Origin: Microbacterium sp. LCT-H2
GTDB lineage: Bacteria; Actinomycetota; Actinomycetes; Actinomycetales; Microbacteriaceae
DNA: 64,000 nt
Assembly: GCF_001866135.1 (NCBI RefSeq)
Contig: NZ_MODW01000009.1
Coordinates: forward strand, 1-64,000
Reading direction: 5' to 3'
The number at the start of each line of letters is the position of its first letter. Position 1 is the first letter of the stretch. Shown here in pieces: positions 8,735 to 16,903 of this stretch. The notes beneath the pieces were generated by a model, which worked only from the letters and a program-made list of their open reading frames with translations, was not told the origin of the DNA and searched no databases. The position numbers and the translations under genes are program-made.

Positions 8735-8964
8735 TGGTCAAGCCCACCCTCGTCTCCAACACCATCCGGGCCCATCGCGAGCGTGCCGGACTCACGCAGG
8801 CCGAGCTCGCCCGCACGATCGGGGTCACCAGACAGACCCTCATCGCGATCGAACAGCAGAAGTACTCGCCGACGCTGGAGCTCGCGTTCCAGATCGCCCG
8901 GGCCTTCGGGGTCGGGCTCGACGACCTGTTCGCGTATCCGACCGACCCCGGAGGTGCCGCATGA
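8734..8964 (+). CDS. small XRE-family (YozG/Cro-like) transcriptional regulator
   Basis: A 76-residue protein that is almost entirely one helix-turn-helix: [23 protein letters not shown] provides the first helices and [32 protein letters not shown] completes the fold. It has no sensor domain. It is translationally coupled to the membrane protein upstream and overlaps the quinone-reductase-like gene downstream by four bases. The three-half-site TTGACACG operator at the operon promoter is its likely target, giving negative autoregulation; that link is inference from position. Confidence 0.85.
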   Translation: MVKPTLVSNTIRAHRERAGLTQAELARTIGVTRQTLIAIEQQKYSPTLELAFQIARAFGVGLDDLFAYPTDPGGAA

Positions 8965-9959
8965 CCGAGACGATGCCCGCCTGGACCCGCGAGACGTACG
9001 GCCCGGCCGCCGGGACAACACTGACCCGCCAGCCCGTCCCCGAGCCGCATCGAGGCGAGGTCGTGCTGCGCGTGCAGGCCACCGCCCTCAACGCCGGCGA
9101 CGTGCGGCTGCTCCTCGGCGACCCGCTGCTGGTCCGGCCGTTCTTCGGGCTCACCCGCCCCAAGCACCCGGTGCGCGGGCTCGACGTCGCCGGCACCGTC
9201 GTGGCGGTCGGCGCCGACGTGGTGAACGCCGAGCTCGGCGAACTCGTCGTCGGGGAGCTGCAGGGCGGCGGCGGCCTCGCCTCCCACGCACGCATCGCGG
9301 CCGACCGCGTCGTGCCCGTGCCCCCGGATGTGACACCCGAGGCGGCGGCCTGTCTGCCGATCGCCGGAGGCACCGCGTGGCAGGCGCTCGATGCCGCCGG
9401 AGTGGGGTTGCGGCACCGTGCGCAGCGGGTCCTCGTGATCGGGGCGTCCGGCGGCGTGGGGACCTTCGCCGTGCAGCTCGCGGCGCTCCGCGGTGCCGAG
9501 GTGTGGGCGACGTGCCGTGCGCGCAACGCTCTGCTGCTGGAGCGCCTCGGAGCCGTGCGCACGCTCGACCACCGTACGTCTCCGCTCACCCACCTGCCCT
9601 CCTCCCGGTTCGACGCCGTCATCGACATCGCGGGAGGTGTGCCGATCCGCGAGCTGCAGCGCCTCGTCCGTCCGGGTGGCCGCGTGGTGCTCGTGACCGG
9701 CGACGGCGGACGCGTGCTCGGCCCTGTGCCGCGGATGATCCGCGCCGCCGTGCTCTCGCTCCGCGGACCCCGGGTGGTGTCGCTCACGGCGACCTCGCGC
9801 CCCGAGGTCCTCACGAAGCTGCTCGAGCTCGTCGAGGAGGGGCATCTGGTTCCGGTGATCGAGCGCACGTACCCGTTCGACGAGGCCGTGTCCGCGCTCG
9901 CGCACGTCGAGGCCGGGCACACGGTCGGCAAGGTCGTGGTGACGCAGCGCGAGGGCTGA
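8961..9959 (+). CDS. NAD(P)-dependent medium-chain dehydrogenase / quinone-reductase-like protein
   Basis: The 332-residue product belongs to the zinc-independent quinone oxidoreductase branch of the medium-chain dehydrogenase family. The GroES-like N-terminal domain carries [15 protein letters not shown] and the [16 protein letters not shown] segment. The Rossmann domain carries [18 protein letters not shown] around residues 155-172, a classic NADPH-binding loop, and the C-terminus ends with the family-typical [11 protein letters not shown]. The cysteine and histidine ligands of zinc alcohol dehydrogenases are absent. Its ATG overlaps the XRE stop, placing it in the same regulated operon. 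Substrate unknown; enones or quinones are typical of the family. Confidence 0.85.
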   Translation: MTETMPAWTRETYGPAAGTTLTRQPVPEPHRGEVVLRVQATALNAGDVRLLLGDPLLVRPFFGLTRPKHPVRGLDVAGTVVAVGADVVNAELGELVVGELQGGGGLASHARIAADRVVPVPPDVTPEAAACLPIAGGTAWQALDAAGVGLRHRAQRVLVIGASGGVGTFAVQLAALRGAEVWATCRARNALLLERLGAVRTLDHRTSPLTHLPSSRFDAVIDIAGGVPIRELQRLVRPGGRVVLVTGDGGRVLGPVPRMIRAAVLSLRGPRVVSLTATSRPEVLTKLLELVEEGHLVPVIERTYPFDEAVSALAHVEAGHTVGKVVVTQREG

Positions 9960-10122
9960 GGGCGACACGGGATGGATGCTGGTGGCGCCCAGGGTCCGGT
10001 GGCACAATGGTCACCGGCGTGCCCGAGTCGCATCTTCCCCTCCGCCTCGTCCGAGCAGTGGGTCGAAGGACCGCCGGGCCCCTGGACAGCGTCCGCCGCG
10101 CCCGTTCACACGAGGAGCATCC

Positions 10123-11001
10123 ATGTCGACGCCGGAGACCGCCGTCACCACCGCCCCCACGCGCACCGCGCACCGCCGCCACTACCTGATGTGCCGTCCC
10201 GAGCACTTCACGGTGAACTACTCCATCAATCCGTGGATGGAGCCGTCGCGGCCGACCGATACCGCCAACGCCGTCGCCCAGTGGCAGAAGCTCTATGACC
10301 TGTACCTCGAGCTCGGTCACGAGGTCGAGCTCATCGATCCGCTCCCCGGCTACCCGGACATGGTCTACACGGCCAACGGCGGCTTCCTCATCGACGGTCG
10401 CGCCTACGTGCCGGAGTTCCGGTTCGTCGAGCGCCAGGGCGAGGCTCCGGCCTTCGCCGACTGGTTCCGCGCCGCCGGCTACGACACGGTCATGCCGAAG
10501 GAGGTCAACGAGGGCGAGGGCGACTTCCTGCTCGTCGGCGATGTGATCCTTGCGGGCACGGGCTTCCGCTCCACCGGTGACAGCCACCGCGAGGTCGGCG
10601 AGGTCTTCGGCCGCGAGGTCGTGTCGCTGAACCTCACCGACCCCCGCTTCTACCACCTCGACACCGCGATCGCGGTGCTCGACCCCGTGCAGGGCGTGGA
10701 GAACGGCGGCCCCGAGCGGGCGAACATCGCCTACCTCCCCGGGGCCTTCGACGACGCCAGCCGTGCCGAGCTGGAGAAGCGCTTCCCGGACGCGATCCTC
10801 GTGTCGGACGAGGACGGCGCAGTGTTCGGCCTGAACTCCTCGAGCGACGGCTACAACGTCATCATCTCGCCGCGGGCGAAGGGTTTCGAGCAGCAGCTCC
10901 GGGAGCGCGGCTACAACCCGATCACCGTCGACCTCTCCGAGCTCCTCCTCGGCGGCGGCGGGATCAAGTGCTGCACGCTCGAGCTGCGGGGTGCGAAGTG
11001 A
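10123..11001 (+). CDS. ddaH: dimethylargininase (N(G),N(G)-dimethylarginine dimethylaminohydrolase)
   Basis: The 292-residue enzyme matches the guanidine-modifying amidinotransferase-fold DDAH family, which hydrolyses asymmetrically methylated arginine to citrulline and dimethylamine; some relatives act on arginine-like substrates. Visible landmarks are the NGGFLIDGRAYVPEFRF segment, EGEGDFLLVGDVILAGTGFR, a YHLDT motif with the catalytic-histidine region, and the C-terminal GGIKCCT with Cys283 or Cys284 as nucleophile. ATG 10123 is preceded by GAGGAG and gives the family-typical start; the frame extends upstream without similarity. Its stop overlaps the rocD GTG by four bases, forming a ddaH-rocD unit well known in actinobacteria. 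A CACAAT at 10003-10008 may be the -10 of a leadered transcript. Confidence 0.85.
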   Translation: MSTPETAVTTAPTRTAHRRHYLMCRPEHFTVNYSINPWMEPSRPTDTANAVAQWQKLYDLYLELGHEVELIDPLPGYPDMVYTANGGFLIDGRAYVPEFRFVERQGEAPAFADWFRAAGYDTVMPKEVNEGEGDFLLVGDVILAGTGFRSTGDSHREVGEVFGREVVSLNLTDPRFYHLDTAIAVLDPVQGVENGGPERANIAYLPGAFDDASRAELEKRFPDAILVSDEDGAVFGLNSSSDGYNVIISPRAKGFEQQLRERGYNPITVDLSELLLGGGGIKCCTLELRGAK

Positions 11002-12233
11002 CGATCGAGCAGGCGGCGGGCGCTTCGACCCTTCGACAGGCTCAGGAACCCGGCGAGGTCGCGGAGCCGCACGTCGCGCACAACTACCACCCGCTGCCCG
11101 TGATGATCGCGCGCGGCGAGGGGGCGTGGGTCACCGATGTCGAGGGCAAGCGCTACCTCGACCTGCTCGCGGCCTACTCCGCGGTCAACTTCGGGCACCG
11201 GCACCCCGCGCTCGTCGCGGCACTGACCGAGCAGCTCGGTCGGGTCACGCTCGTCAGCCGGGCGTTCCAGAGCGACACCCTGGAGCCGTTCGCCGCCGCC
11301 CTCGCCGAGCTCTGCGGCAAGGAGCTCGTGCTGCCGATGAACACGGGTGCCGAGGCGGTGGAGACCGGCATCAAGGTCGCCAGGGCCTGGGGCTACCGCG
11401 TGAAGGGCATCCCCGAGGGGAAGGCGCGGCTCGTCGTGGCGAAGGGCAACTTCCACGGCCGTACGACGACGATCGTGAGCTTCAGCGACGACGAGACCGC
11501 GCACGACGACTTCGGCCCCTACACGCCGGGCTTCGACCGCGTGCCTTTCGGTGACGCGGAGGCGATCGCCGCGGCGATCACGGAGGACACGGCGGGCGTG
11601 CTCGTGGAGCCGATCCAGGGCGAGGCCGGGGTCGTGATACCGACGGAGGGGTACCTGCGCCGCATCCGCGAGATCTGCGACGAGAAGAACGTGCTGTTCA
11701 TCGCCGACGAGATCCAGGCCGGCCTCGGGCGTGTCGGCGAGACGTTCGCGTGCGACCGCGAGGGCGTCGTGCCGGACCTGTACCTGCTGGGCAAGGCGCT
11801 CGGCGGCGGCATCCTGCCGGTCTCGGCCGTGGTGGGGAACACGGATGTGCTGGGCGTGATCCGCCCCGGGGAGCACGGCTCCACGTTCGGCGGCAACCCG
11901 CTCGCGGCGGCCGTCGGCCTCCGCGTGGTGGAGATGCTGCAGACGGGCGAGTTCCAGGAGCGTGCGCGGGCGCTCGGTGCCCACCTCGAGCAGGCGCTGC
12001 AGCCGCTGATCGGCCACGGCGTCACGGAGGTGCGCATCGCCGGGCTGTGGGCGGGCGTCGACATCGATCCGGCCGTCGGCACCGGCCGTGAGGTCGCGGA
12101 GAAACTGCTCGACCGGGGTGTGCTCGTAAAGGACACGCACGGGCAGACCATCCGCATCGCCCCGCCGCTCGTCATCCGGGCGACCGAGCTCGACTGGGCC
12201 GTCGAGCAGCTCAAGGTGGTACTCGACGCCTGA
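10998..12233 (+). CDS. rocD: ornithine--oxo-acid transaminase
   Basis: The 411-residue class III aminotransferase converts ornithine and 2-oxoglutarate to glutamate gamma-semialdehyde/P5C and glutamate. The PLP lysine is Lys266 in LLGKALGGG; other class III signatures are [34 protein letters not shown] and [15 protein letters not shown] 10998 overlaps the ddaH stop. Residues 10-20 are encoded by a copy of the actinobacterial TTCGACAGGCTCA repeat, so the first 20 residues look like an acquired extension rather than conserved protein. Its product feeds the dehydrogenase half of PutA, encoded about 3 kb upstream. Confidence 0.92.
   Translation: MTIEQAAGASTLRQAQEPGEVAEPHVAHNYHPLPVMIARGEGAWVTDVEGKRYLDLLAAYSAVNFGHRHPALVAALTEQLGRVTLVSRAFQSDTLEPFAAALAELCGKELVLPMNTGAEAVETGIKVARAWGYRVKGIPEGKARLVVAKGNFHGRTTTIVSFSDDETAHDDFGPYTPGFDRVPFGDAEAIAAAITEDTAGVLVEPIQGEAGVVIPTEGYLRRIREICDEKNVLFIADEIQAGLGRVGETFACDREGVVPDLYLLGKALGGGILPVSAVVGNTDVLGVIRPGEHGSTFGGNPLAAAVGLRVVEMLQTGEFQERARALGAHLEQALQPLIGHGVTEVRIAGLWAGVDIDPAVGTGREVAEKLLDRGVLVKDTHGQTIRIAPPLVIRATELDWAVEQLKVVLDA
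11031..11046 (+). repeat. actinobacterial TTCGACAGGCTCA repeat inside the rocD 5' end
   Basis: CTTCGACAGGCTCAGG, flanked by CC and AACC, is the same sequence that recurs at 18729-18758. It is read in frame at the rocD N-terminus as STLRQAQE, before the region where similarity to other RocD proteins begins. Confidence 0.65.
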
Positions 12234-12240
12234 CCGCGCC

Positions 12241-12318
12241 CGACCCACCCCCTTCTGCAGGAGCCACCCCCTTGCGAACGTTCGCAAGGGGGTGGCTCGT
12301 CTCGAAGGGGGTGGGTCG
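12241..12318. repeat. nested palindrome, CGACCCACCCC element (family 2), convergent terminator
   Basis: Two nested perfect dyads lie between the convergent rocD and 94-residue protein genes. Outer arms of 15 bp (CGACCCACCCCCTTC 12241-12255 and its complement 12304-12318) enclose an uninterrupted 38-bp palindrome at 12261-12298 whose arms begin GAGCCACCCCCTTGCG. The element can fold on either strand, so a bidirectional terminator role is likely. Related elements occur at 55846-55947 and 58002-58079. Confidence 0.8.
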
Positions 12319-12323
12319 ACGGA

Positions 12324-12608
12324 TCAGGCCGGCGGGGAGTCGGGGTCGAGCGTGCGGAGGGTGTCCTCCTCGGCGGCGTTGTCGGCCGCGAGCTCGTCCT
12401 CGGTGTTCTCGTCGCCGCCCAGCGGAGCGGGGTGGCCGGGGCCGGAGCTGCCCTGGATGGCGCCGCCGGTCGACTCGCCGCGGGAGCTGTCGCCCTGGAT
12501 CGCGCCGCCGGTGCCGTCGCCCTGGCCGGAGTTCTCGTCAGGGACGTCGACGCCGGGAGCGCCTTCGGCCGGATCCTGCGGGTGCGGGGTGCTCATGTTC
12601 TCGTCCAT
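12324..12608 (-). CDS. small acidic low-complexity protein, unknown
   Basis: A 94-residue acidic protein rich in Gly, Asp, Glu, Ser and Pro, with no hydrophobic segment and few predicted secondary-structure elements, hence probably disordered. It contains an internal duplication, TGGAIQGDSSRG and TGGAIQGSSGPG around residues 33-56. A TAGCGT -10 element lies exactly six bases before ATG 12608, consistent with a leaderless message and arguing that this is a real gene despite its composition; an alternative ATG four codons in would give MSTPHPQD. I do not assign a function. Confidence 0.6.
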   Translation of the reverse strand: MDENMSTPHPQDPAEGAPGVDVPDENSGQGDGTGGAIQGDSSRGESTGGAIQGSSGPGHPAPLGGDENTEDELAADNAAEEDTLRTLDPDSPPA

Positions 12609-12614
12609 GACCCG

Positions 12615-12620
12615 ACGCTA
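12615..12620 (-). promoter_or_regulatory. -10 element for the acidic small protein
   Basis: TAGCGT on the minus strand stands six bases from ATG 12608. It overlaps a short dyad (CCCGACG 12611-12617 and CGTCGGG 12625-12631). Confidence 0.45.
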
Positions 12621-12641
12621 CGACCGTCGGGCCGAGATGAG

Positions 12642-12663
12642 GAAGGCGTTGACAAACGCCTTC
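12642..12663 (-). terminator. hairpin downstream of the MFS gene
   Basis: GAAGGCGTT and AACGCCTTC form a perfect 9-bp stem with a GACA loop, 6 bp after the stop of the MFS gene when read on the minus strand. There is no U tract. Confidence 0.6.
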
Positions 12664-12668
12664 GCAGC

Positions 12669-14009
12669 TCACTCGCCGTCGCGGCGCGGGAGGCGGATGG
12701 GCGTGGTGGCCGCCGTCTTCTCCGTGTAGTCGACCGGCTCGACGGGCTGCACGACCCGCAGCGGCCGCGTCTCGTCGAGCGTCAGCCGGAAGCGGCTGCT
12801 CTCCTCACGGCGCAGCCTCCCCGACGTCAGCACCCAGGTCACGCCGATCGCGCACGCGATGAAGCCGGCGGTGCCGCCGAGCATGATGGCGGCACGAGGA
12901 CCGAACGCGTCGGCGACCCAGCCGGCGATCGGCGCGCCGACCGGAGTCGATCCCATGATGACGGCCATGTAGAGGGCGAGCACGCGCCCGCGCAGTGCCG
13001 GATCGGTCGTGATCTGCACGTAGCCGTTGGCCGTGGTCAGCAGCGTCACGATCATGAAGCCGGTGAACGTGAGCGTGACGGCATAGGAGAGGTACGTGGG
13101 CATCGCGGCCGAGACGAAGGCCGCGATCCCGAAGCCGCCCGCCGCGAGGATCACCACGCGCACCCTCGCCCGGTCCCGACGCGCGGCGAGGAGGGCGCCG
13201 ATCAGGGACCCGATCGCGAGCACCGAGCTCAGAACCCCGTACCCGTCGGCGCCGGCTCCGAACTCCAGCGCCATGGTCGAGGCGAAGATCGGGAAGTTCA
13301 TGCCGAACGCGCCGATGAGGAACACCGTCACGAACACGACCTTGAGGTCGCTTCGCGCCCAGACGTAGCGGAAACCCTCGGCGAGACCACCGCTGCTGCG
13401 GTTCTTCGGACGCGGCGCGAGCAGGTGCGTGCGCATGAGCAGCAGCGCGACGATCATGGCGAGGAAGGTCGCGGCGTTGACGATGAACACCCAGCCGGAG
13501 CCGATCGCGACGATGAGCAGGCCGCCGACCGCGGGGCCGATCATGCGGGCGAGGTTGAAGGAGGCGGAGTTGAGCGCCACGGCGTTGGAGGTCTCCGTGG
13601 CGGACACCATGTCCGACACGAAGGCCTGTCGCGCGGGGGCGTCGAAGGCGTTGACGATGCCGAATCCGAGGGCGAACGCGAACATCATCGGCAGGGTCAT
13701 CACCCCGGCGAGCAGCAGGGAGCCCACGGCGATCGCGAGGGCGAGGAGCGCGCCCTGCGTGGTCAGGAGGATCCTCCGCCGGTCGAAGCGATCCGCGACC
13801 CAGCCGGTCAGGCTCACGAGCACCAGGGGTGGGCCGAACTGCAGCGCCATGGTGACGCCCATCGCGGTCGCGTCGTTGTCGGTGAGCTCGGTCAGCACCA
13901 CCCAGTCCTGCGCGGTGGCCTGCATCCACCCGCCGACGTTCGACACGAGGGCTCCGGCGAACCAGATCCGGTAGTTGATGTTCGCGAAGGAGCGGAACAT
14001 GGCGCTCAT
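12669..14009 (-). CDS. MFS transporter, MFS_3/EntS-like exporter
   Basis: The 446-residue protein has the 12-segment pattern of MFS_3 exporters. The N-terminus FRSFANINYRIWFAGALVSNVGGWMQATAQDWVV is diagnostic of that subfamily, and loop 2-3 carries the MFS motif DRFDRRRILL. The C-terminal 40 residues are hydrophilic. Its ATG overlaps the stop of the MarR gene by four bases, so the regulator and pump are translationally coupled, the usual arrangement for a MarR-controlled drug or metabolite efflux system. The substrate cannot be deduced. Confidence 0.85.
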   Translation of the reverse strand: MSAMFRSFANINYRIWFAGALVSNVGGWMQATAQDWVVLTELTDNDATAMGVTMALQFGPPLVLVSLTGWVADRFDRRRILLTTQGALLALAIAVGSLLLAGVMTLPMMFAFALGFGIVNAFDAPARQAFVSDMVSATETSNAVALNSASFNLARMIGPAVGGLLIVAIGSGWVFIVNAATFLAMIVALLLMRTHLLAPRPKNRSSGGLAEGFRYVWARSDLKVVFVTVFLIGAFGMNFPIFASTMALEFGAGADGYGVLSSVLAIGSLIGALLAARRDRARVRVVILAAGGFGIAAFVSAAMPTYLSYAVTLTFTGFMIVTLLTTANGYVQITTDPALRGRVLALYMAVIMGSTPVGAPIAGWVADAFGPRAAIMLGGTAGFIACAIGVTWVLTSGRLRREESSRFRLTLDETRPLRVVQPVEPVDYTEKTAATTPIRLPRRDGE

Positions 14010-14446
14010 CGCTCCACCACCCTCCGCATCAGGGCGCTCGCTTCTCGCAGCGTCGCCAGCTCCGCTTCGGTGTAGTCGACCTCGCGGAGCATGTCGGCCA
14101 GCAGCACGTCGCGGCGGCGGATGGTCTCGACGACGATCTCGACCCCGGCGGGGGTGATGTCCACCTGCACGCGGCGGCGGTCGTCCTCGTCAGGGGTGCG
14201 GGCGACATAGCCCTGCTCCTCCAGGCCGTTCACGATGCTCGTCATCGAGGGGGCGGTCACGCGCTCGCGCTCGGCGAGGGTGGAGATCGTGCGCCGACCG
14301 TTCATGCGGAGGTCGGCGAGGACGGCGAGCTGGGTGTCGCTCATCATGTCGGCGGCACGGGCGCAGCGGAGCCGGCGGGCGAGCCGGAACGTGGCCATGC
14401 GGAGGTCTGTGGCGGTGAGGTGCAGGGAATCATCGGACGCAGACAT
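14006..14446 (-). CDS. MarR-family transcriptional regulator
   Basis: A 146-residue winged-helix regulator: dimerisation helices at both ends and the central HTH/wing RTISTLAERERVTAPSMTSIVNGLEEQGYVARTPDEDDRRRVQVDITPAG, with the diagnostic DxRRxxV wing. It is the first gene of the marR-MFS unit and is divergent to cutC. A 17-bp palindrome directly in front of its start codon is the obvious autoregulatory operator. MarR proteins of this type are usually released from DNA by small aromatic or phenolic compounds. Confidence 0.9.
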   Translation of the reverse strand: MSASDDSLHLTATDLRMATFRLARRLRCARAADMMSDTQLAVLADLRMNGRRTISTLAERERVTAPSMTSIVNGLEEQGYVARTPDEDDRRRVQVDITPAGVEIVVETIRRRDVLLADMLREVDYTEAELATLREASALMRRVVER

Positions 14447-14448
14447 AC

Positions 14449-14465
14449 TTAGTTAGTCTATCTAA
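14449..14465. promoter_or_regulatory. MarR operator overlapping the marR promoter
   Basis: A 17-bp palindrome of the form TTAGnTAGnCTAnCTAA, two bases upstream of the marR ATG. On the minus strand it contains TAGACT, eight bases from the start codon, a plausible -10 for a leaderless transcript. It is AT-rich in otherwise very GC-rich DNA, and 40 bp from the cutC -10, so it could affect both directions. Confidence 0.75.
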
Positions 14466-14504
14466 TATTTCTGGCCCGGGGGCGGCCAGGGGCGGGGCAC
14501 CGGG

Positions 14505-14510
14505 CACAAT
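14505..14510 (+). promoter_or_regulatory. -10 element of leaderless cutC transcript
   Basis: CACAAT is followed after exactly six bases by GTG 14517. The six bases, GGAGGG, also resemble a Shine-Dalgarno but sit too close to the codon to serve as one. Confidence 0.45.
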
Positions 14511-14516
14511 GGAGGG

Positions 14517-15275
14517 GTGACCCGAACCATCCCCCTCGAAATCGCCGTCCAGGATCCCGCCGGAGTGCGCATCGCCGCTGAGGTCGGCGCCGCGCGCGTC
14601 GAACTCGCCACGGCCCTCGCGCTGGGTGGGCTCACCCCGTCGCCGGCCACCCTGGAGCTCGCGCTCGAAGCCGCGGGGGTGAAGGGCCCCGAGGTGCACG
14701 TCCTCATCCGTCCGCGCGCCGGCGGCTTCCACTACAGCGCCGACGAGCTGGCCGTCGCCGAACGGGACGTGCGGCACGCGGTCGCGGCGGGGGCCGCAGG
14801 AGTGGTGATCGGCGCGCTCGACGGCGAGGGGCAGCTGGATCGCGACGCCATGGCGCGGCTCCGGGATGCGGCCGGGGGAGCTCCGGCGACGCTGCACCGC
14901 GCGATCGACGTGACCGCCGACCCGGTGGCGACCCTGCGGGCTGCGAGGGAGCTCGGGCTCCGGCGCGTGCTCACCTCCGGAGGGGCGTCCGCCGCGATCG
15001 ACGGCATCGACACCCTGCGCGCGCTGGTCGCCGCAGCCGAGGGGCAGATCGAGGTGATGGCCGGCAGCGGCGTCGACGTCGCGAGCGCTCCGGTGCTCGC
15101 CCGGGCCGGTGTGGACGCCCTCCACTTCTCCGCGAAGCGGGCCGTGACCGAAGACGGCGGCGTGCGCATGGGCTCCGCCTCCGACGGGGTCGGCGGCTAC
15201 GAGGTGACGGATCGCGACATCGCCTTCGCCATCCGCGACGCCATCCGCGGCGCCCTCGCGGAGACCGACCGGTAA
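14517..15275 (+). CDS. cutC: copper homeostasis protein CutC family
   Basis: The 252-residue protein has the CutC TIM-barrel signatures: LEIAVQDPAGVRIAAEVGAARVELATALALGGLTPS at the N-terminus, LIRPRAGGFHYS, TLHRAIDV and RRVLTSGG. CutC was named for copper tolerance, but its biochemical activity in bacteria is unsettled and the genomic context here gives no copper link. It is divergent to marR and followed 9 bp later by an alpha/beta hydrolase gene, probably cotranscribed. Confidence 0.9.
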   Translation: MTRTIPLEIAVQDPAGVRIAAEVGAARVELATALALGGLTPSPATLELALEAAGVKGPEVHVLIRPRAGGFHYSADELAVAERDVRHAVAAGAAGVVIGALDGEGQLDRDAMARLRDAAGGAPATLHRAIDVTADPVATLRAARELGLRRVLTSGGASAAIDGIDTLRALVAAAEGQIEVMAGSGVDVASAPVLARAGVDALHFSAKRAVTEDGGVRMGSASDGVGGYEVTDRDIAFAIRDAIRGALAETDR

Positions 15276-15284
15276 GGCAGGATC

Positions 15285-16139
15285 ATGACCGAGACCCGCG
15301 AGTACACCGACAGCCACGGCATCGCCATCGTCTACGACGTCCACCCGGCGGAGGGCACGCCCCGCGGCGTCGTCCAGCTCCTGCACGGGGTGGGCGAGCA
15401 CGCGGGACGGTATCCGGCGCTGATCGCCGCGCTCACCGGAGCCGGGTTCACCGTCTATGCCGACGACCATCGCGGGCACGGACGCACCGGTATGCGCCAG
15501 CACGGCGACCCCGCCCGGCTCGGACGGCTCGGCCCCGGCGGACTCCGGGCGGCCAAGGACGCGGTCTGGCAGCTGACCGGCATCATCCGTGACGAGAATC
15601 CCGACCTCCCGCTCGTGCTCCTCGGGCACTCGTGGGGGTCGTTCCTCGCGCAGATGCTGGTGAACGAGCACGCGGAGGCCTTCGATGCGGTCATCCTGTC
15701 CGGCTCGGCGCTGCGGACGCCCCGCTCCCTGAACCCGGCGCCGCTGAACGCCGCGTGGGCTGCCGACGACGCGACCGGATACGAGTGGCTGAGCCGCGAC
15801 CCCGCGGTGTGGAAGGCCTTCGAGGAAGACCCGCTCACGACGGGGGTGCCGCTGCTCAAACTCTTCGGCCTGCTCGACGCGGCGCGACTCTACGGACGCC
15901 CGGCGAAGCACCTCGCGCGCGACGTTCCGATGCTTCTCCTCGTCGGCCGTGACGATCCGGTCGGCGGTCCCCGCAGCGTCCACAAGCTCGCCGACGCGTA
16001 CCGCCGACGCTCCGGGCTCACTGACGTCACGACCCTCGTCTACCCCGACGCCCGGCACGAGATCTTCCAGGAGCTTCAGCAGGACGAGGTGCGCGCCGAC
16101 GTCCTCGCGTGGCTCGACGCCCACATCCCCGCCCGCTGA
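15285..16139 (+). CDS. alpha/beta hydrolase, monoacylglycerol-lipase-like
   Basis: A 284-residue serine hydrolase. The oxyanion loop QLLHGVGEHAGRY, the nucleophile elbow GHSWGS around residues 113-118, the acid region LLLVGRDDPVGG and the C-terminal histidine in PDARHEIFQE give a complete catalytic triad in the order and spacing of the hydrolase_4 / monoacylglycerol lipase group. No signal peptide, so cytosolic. It follows cutC by 9 bp. Substrate unknown; short-chain esters or monoglycerides are plausible. Confidence 0.88.
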   Translation: MTETREYTDSHGIAIVYDVHPAEGTPRGVVQLLHGVGEHAGRYPALIAALTGAGFTVYADDHRGHGRTGMRQHGDPARLGRLGPGGLRAAKDAVWQLTGIIRDENPDLPLVLLGHSWGSFLAQMLVNEHAEAFDAVILSGSALRTPRSLNPAPLNAAWAADDATGYEWLSRDPAVWKAFEEDPLTTGVPLLKLFGLLDAARLYGRPAKHLARDVPMLLLVGRDDPVGGPRSVHKLADAYRRRSGLTDVTTLVYPDARHEIFQELQQDEVRADVLAWLDAHIPAR

Positions 16140-16154
16140 CCCCCGCCCCGGCCC

Positions 16155-16752
16155 GTTCCGGGTCCAGGTCCAGTTCCGGTCCGTTCCGGGTCCAGGTCCA
16201 GTTCCGGTCCGGGATCACTTTCGCCCCTTCCGCCGCTCCCGCGGGATCACTTTGGTTCCCGGAACACGTCCCAGAGGCGCGTTCTTGCACTCGCGAGGAG
16301 TGTGCGGGCGTCGGCGTGCGTCGAGGAGGCGGCGTCCGCGGCGGCGTATCGGGATCGCTTTCGCGCCTCCGGCCATCCCGCGGGATCACTTTCGTGCCGC
16401 CGGCCATCTCGCGGGATCATTTTCGGGCCTGGGGCGGGCTGCGAAAGGACGTTTTCGAACGCGCACGGTGAGCTGGTGCGTTGGCGCCCGCGCGCATCGT
16501 CGGGATCACTCGCGCCTCACCCGCTCCGGGATCACTTTCGTGCTTCCCTCCGATCCTGCGGGATCATTTCCGGACCTGGGGCGGGCGGTGGGAGAGCGTT
16601 CTCGAACACACGCGGTGAGCGGGTACGCCGGTGGTCGCGCCGCTGATCGGGCGGTGGTGGTGAGTTCGGAGCGTGCGCGTGCCGGAGGACCGCGCGGTGG
16701 CGGGATCAGGAACGGCTGGGGGACGGGATGGCGGGTGCGGTTTTGATCCCGA
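16155..16752. repeat. complex repeat array: family-1 elements plus directional GGGATCAC half-sites
   Basis: The 764-bp gap 16140-16903 is mostly repeat. It opens with a perfect tandem pair of 28 bp (16155-16182, 16183-16210). Eight GGGATCAC/T-type half-sites then follow in one orientation (near 16211, 16243, 16350, 16381, 16413, 16501, 16528, 16560), grouped at about 30-bp spacing within a higher-order repeat of roughly 150 bp. The last half-site of each group opens a 54-bp element whose right arm has decayed (16241-16294, 16411-16464, 16558-16611). A near-canonical copy of 53 bp ends the array at 16700-16752. Long reading frames here translate the repeats and are not genes. The stretch 16753-16903 holds no gene; TAGATT near 16858 may be the -10 of the next gene. 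Confidence 0.8.
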
Positions 16753-16903
16753 GGGAGGTGTGTGGCGGGCGTGTCCGGGTGGCGGGGGACTGTGACGCGG
16801 GATGACGCGGGGTGAAGGCGTGTGACGGACGGGGATCGCGGGCGACGGGGGCAGCCCTAGATTCGGGGCACATCCGCACGAGCGAGGGGGAGGGCCCGCG
16901 GCG

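Noticed and set aside
15949-16746. Long plus-strand frames across the 16.1-16.8 kb gap
   Set aside because: Their translations repeat words such as GITF and DHFRA because they read through repeats; no independent start signal or family similarity.
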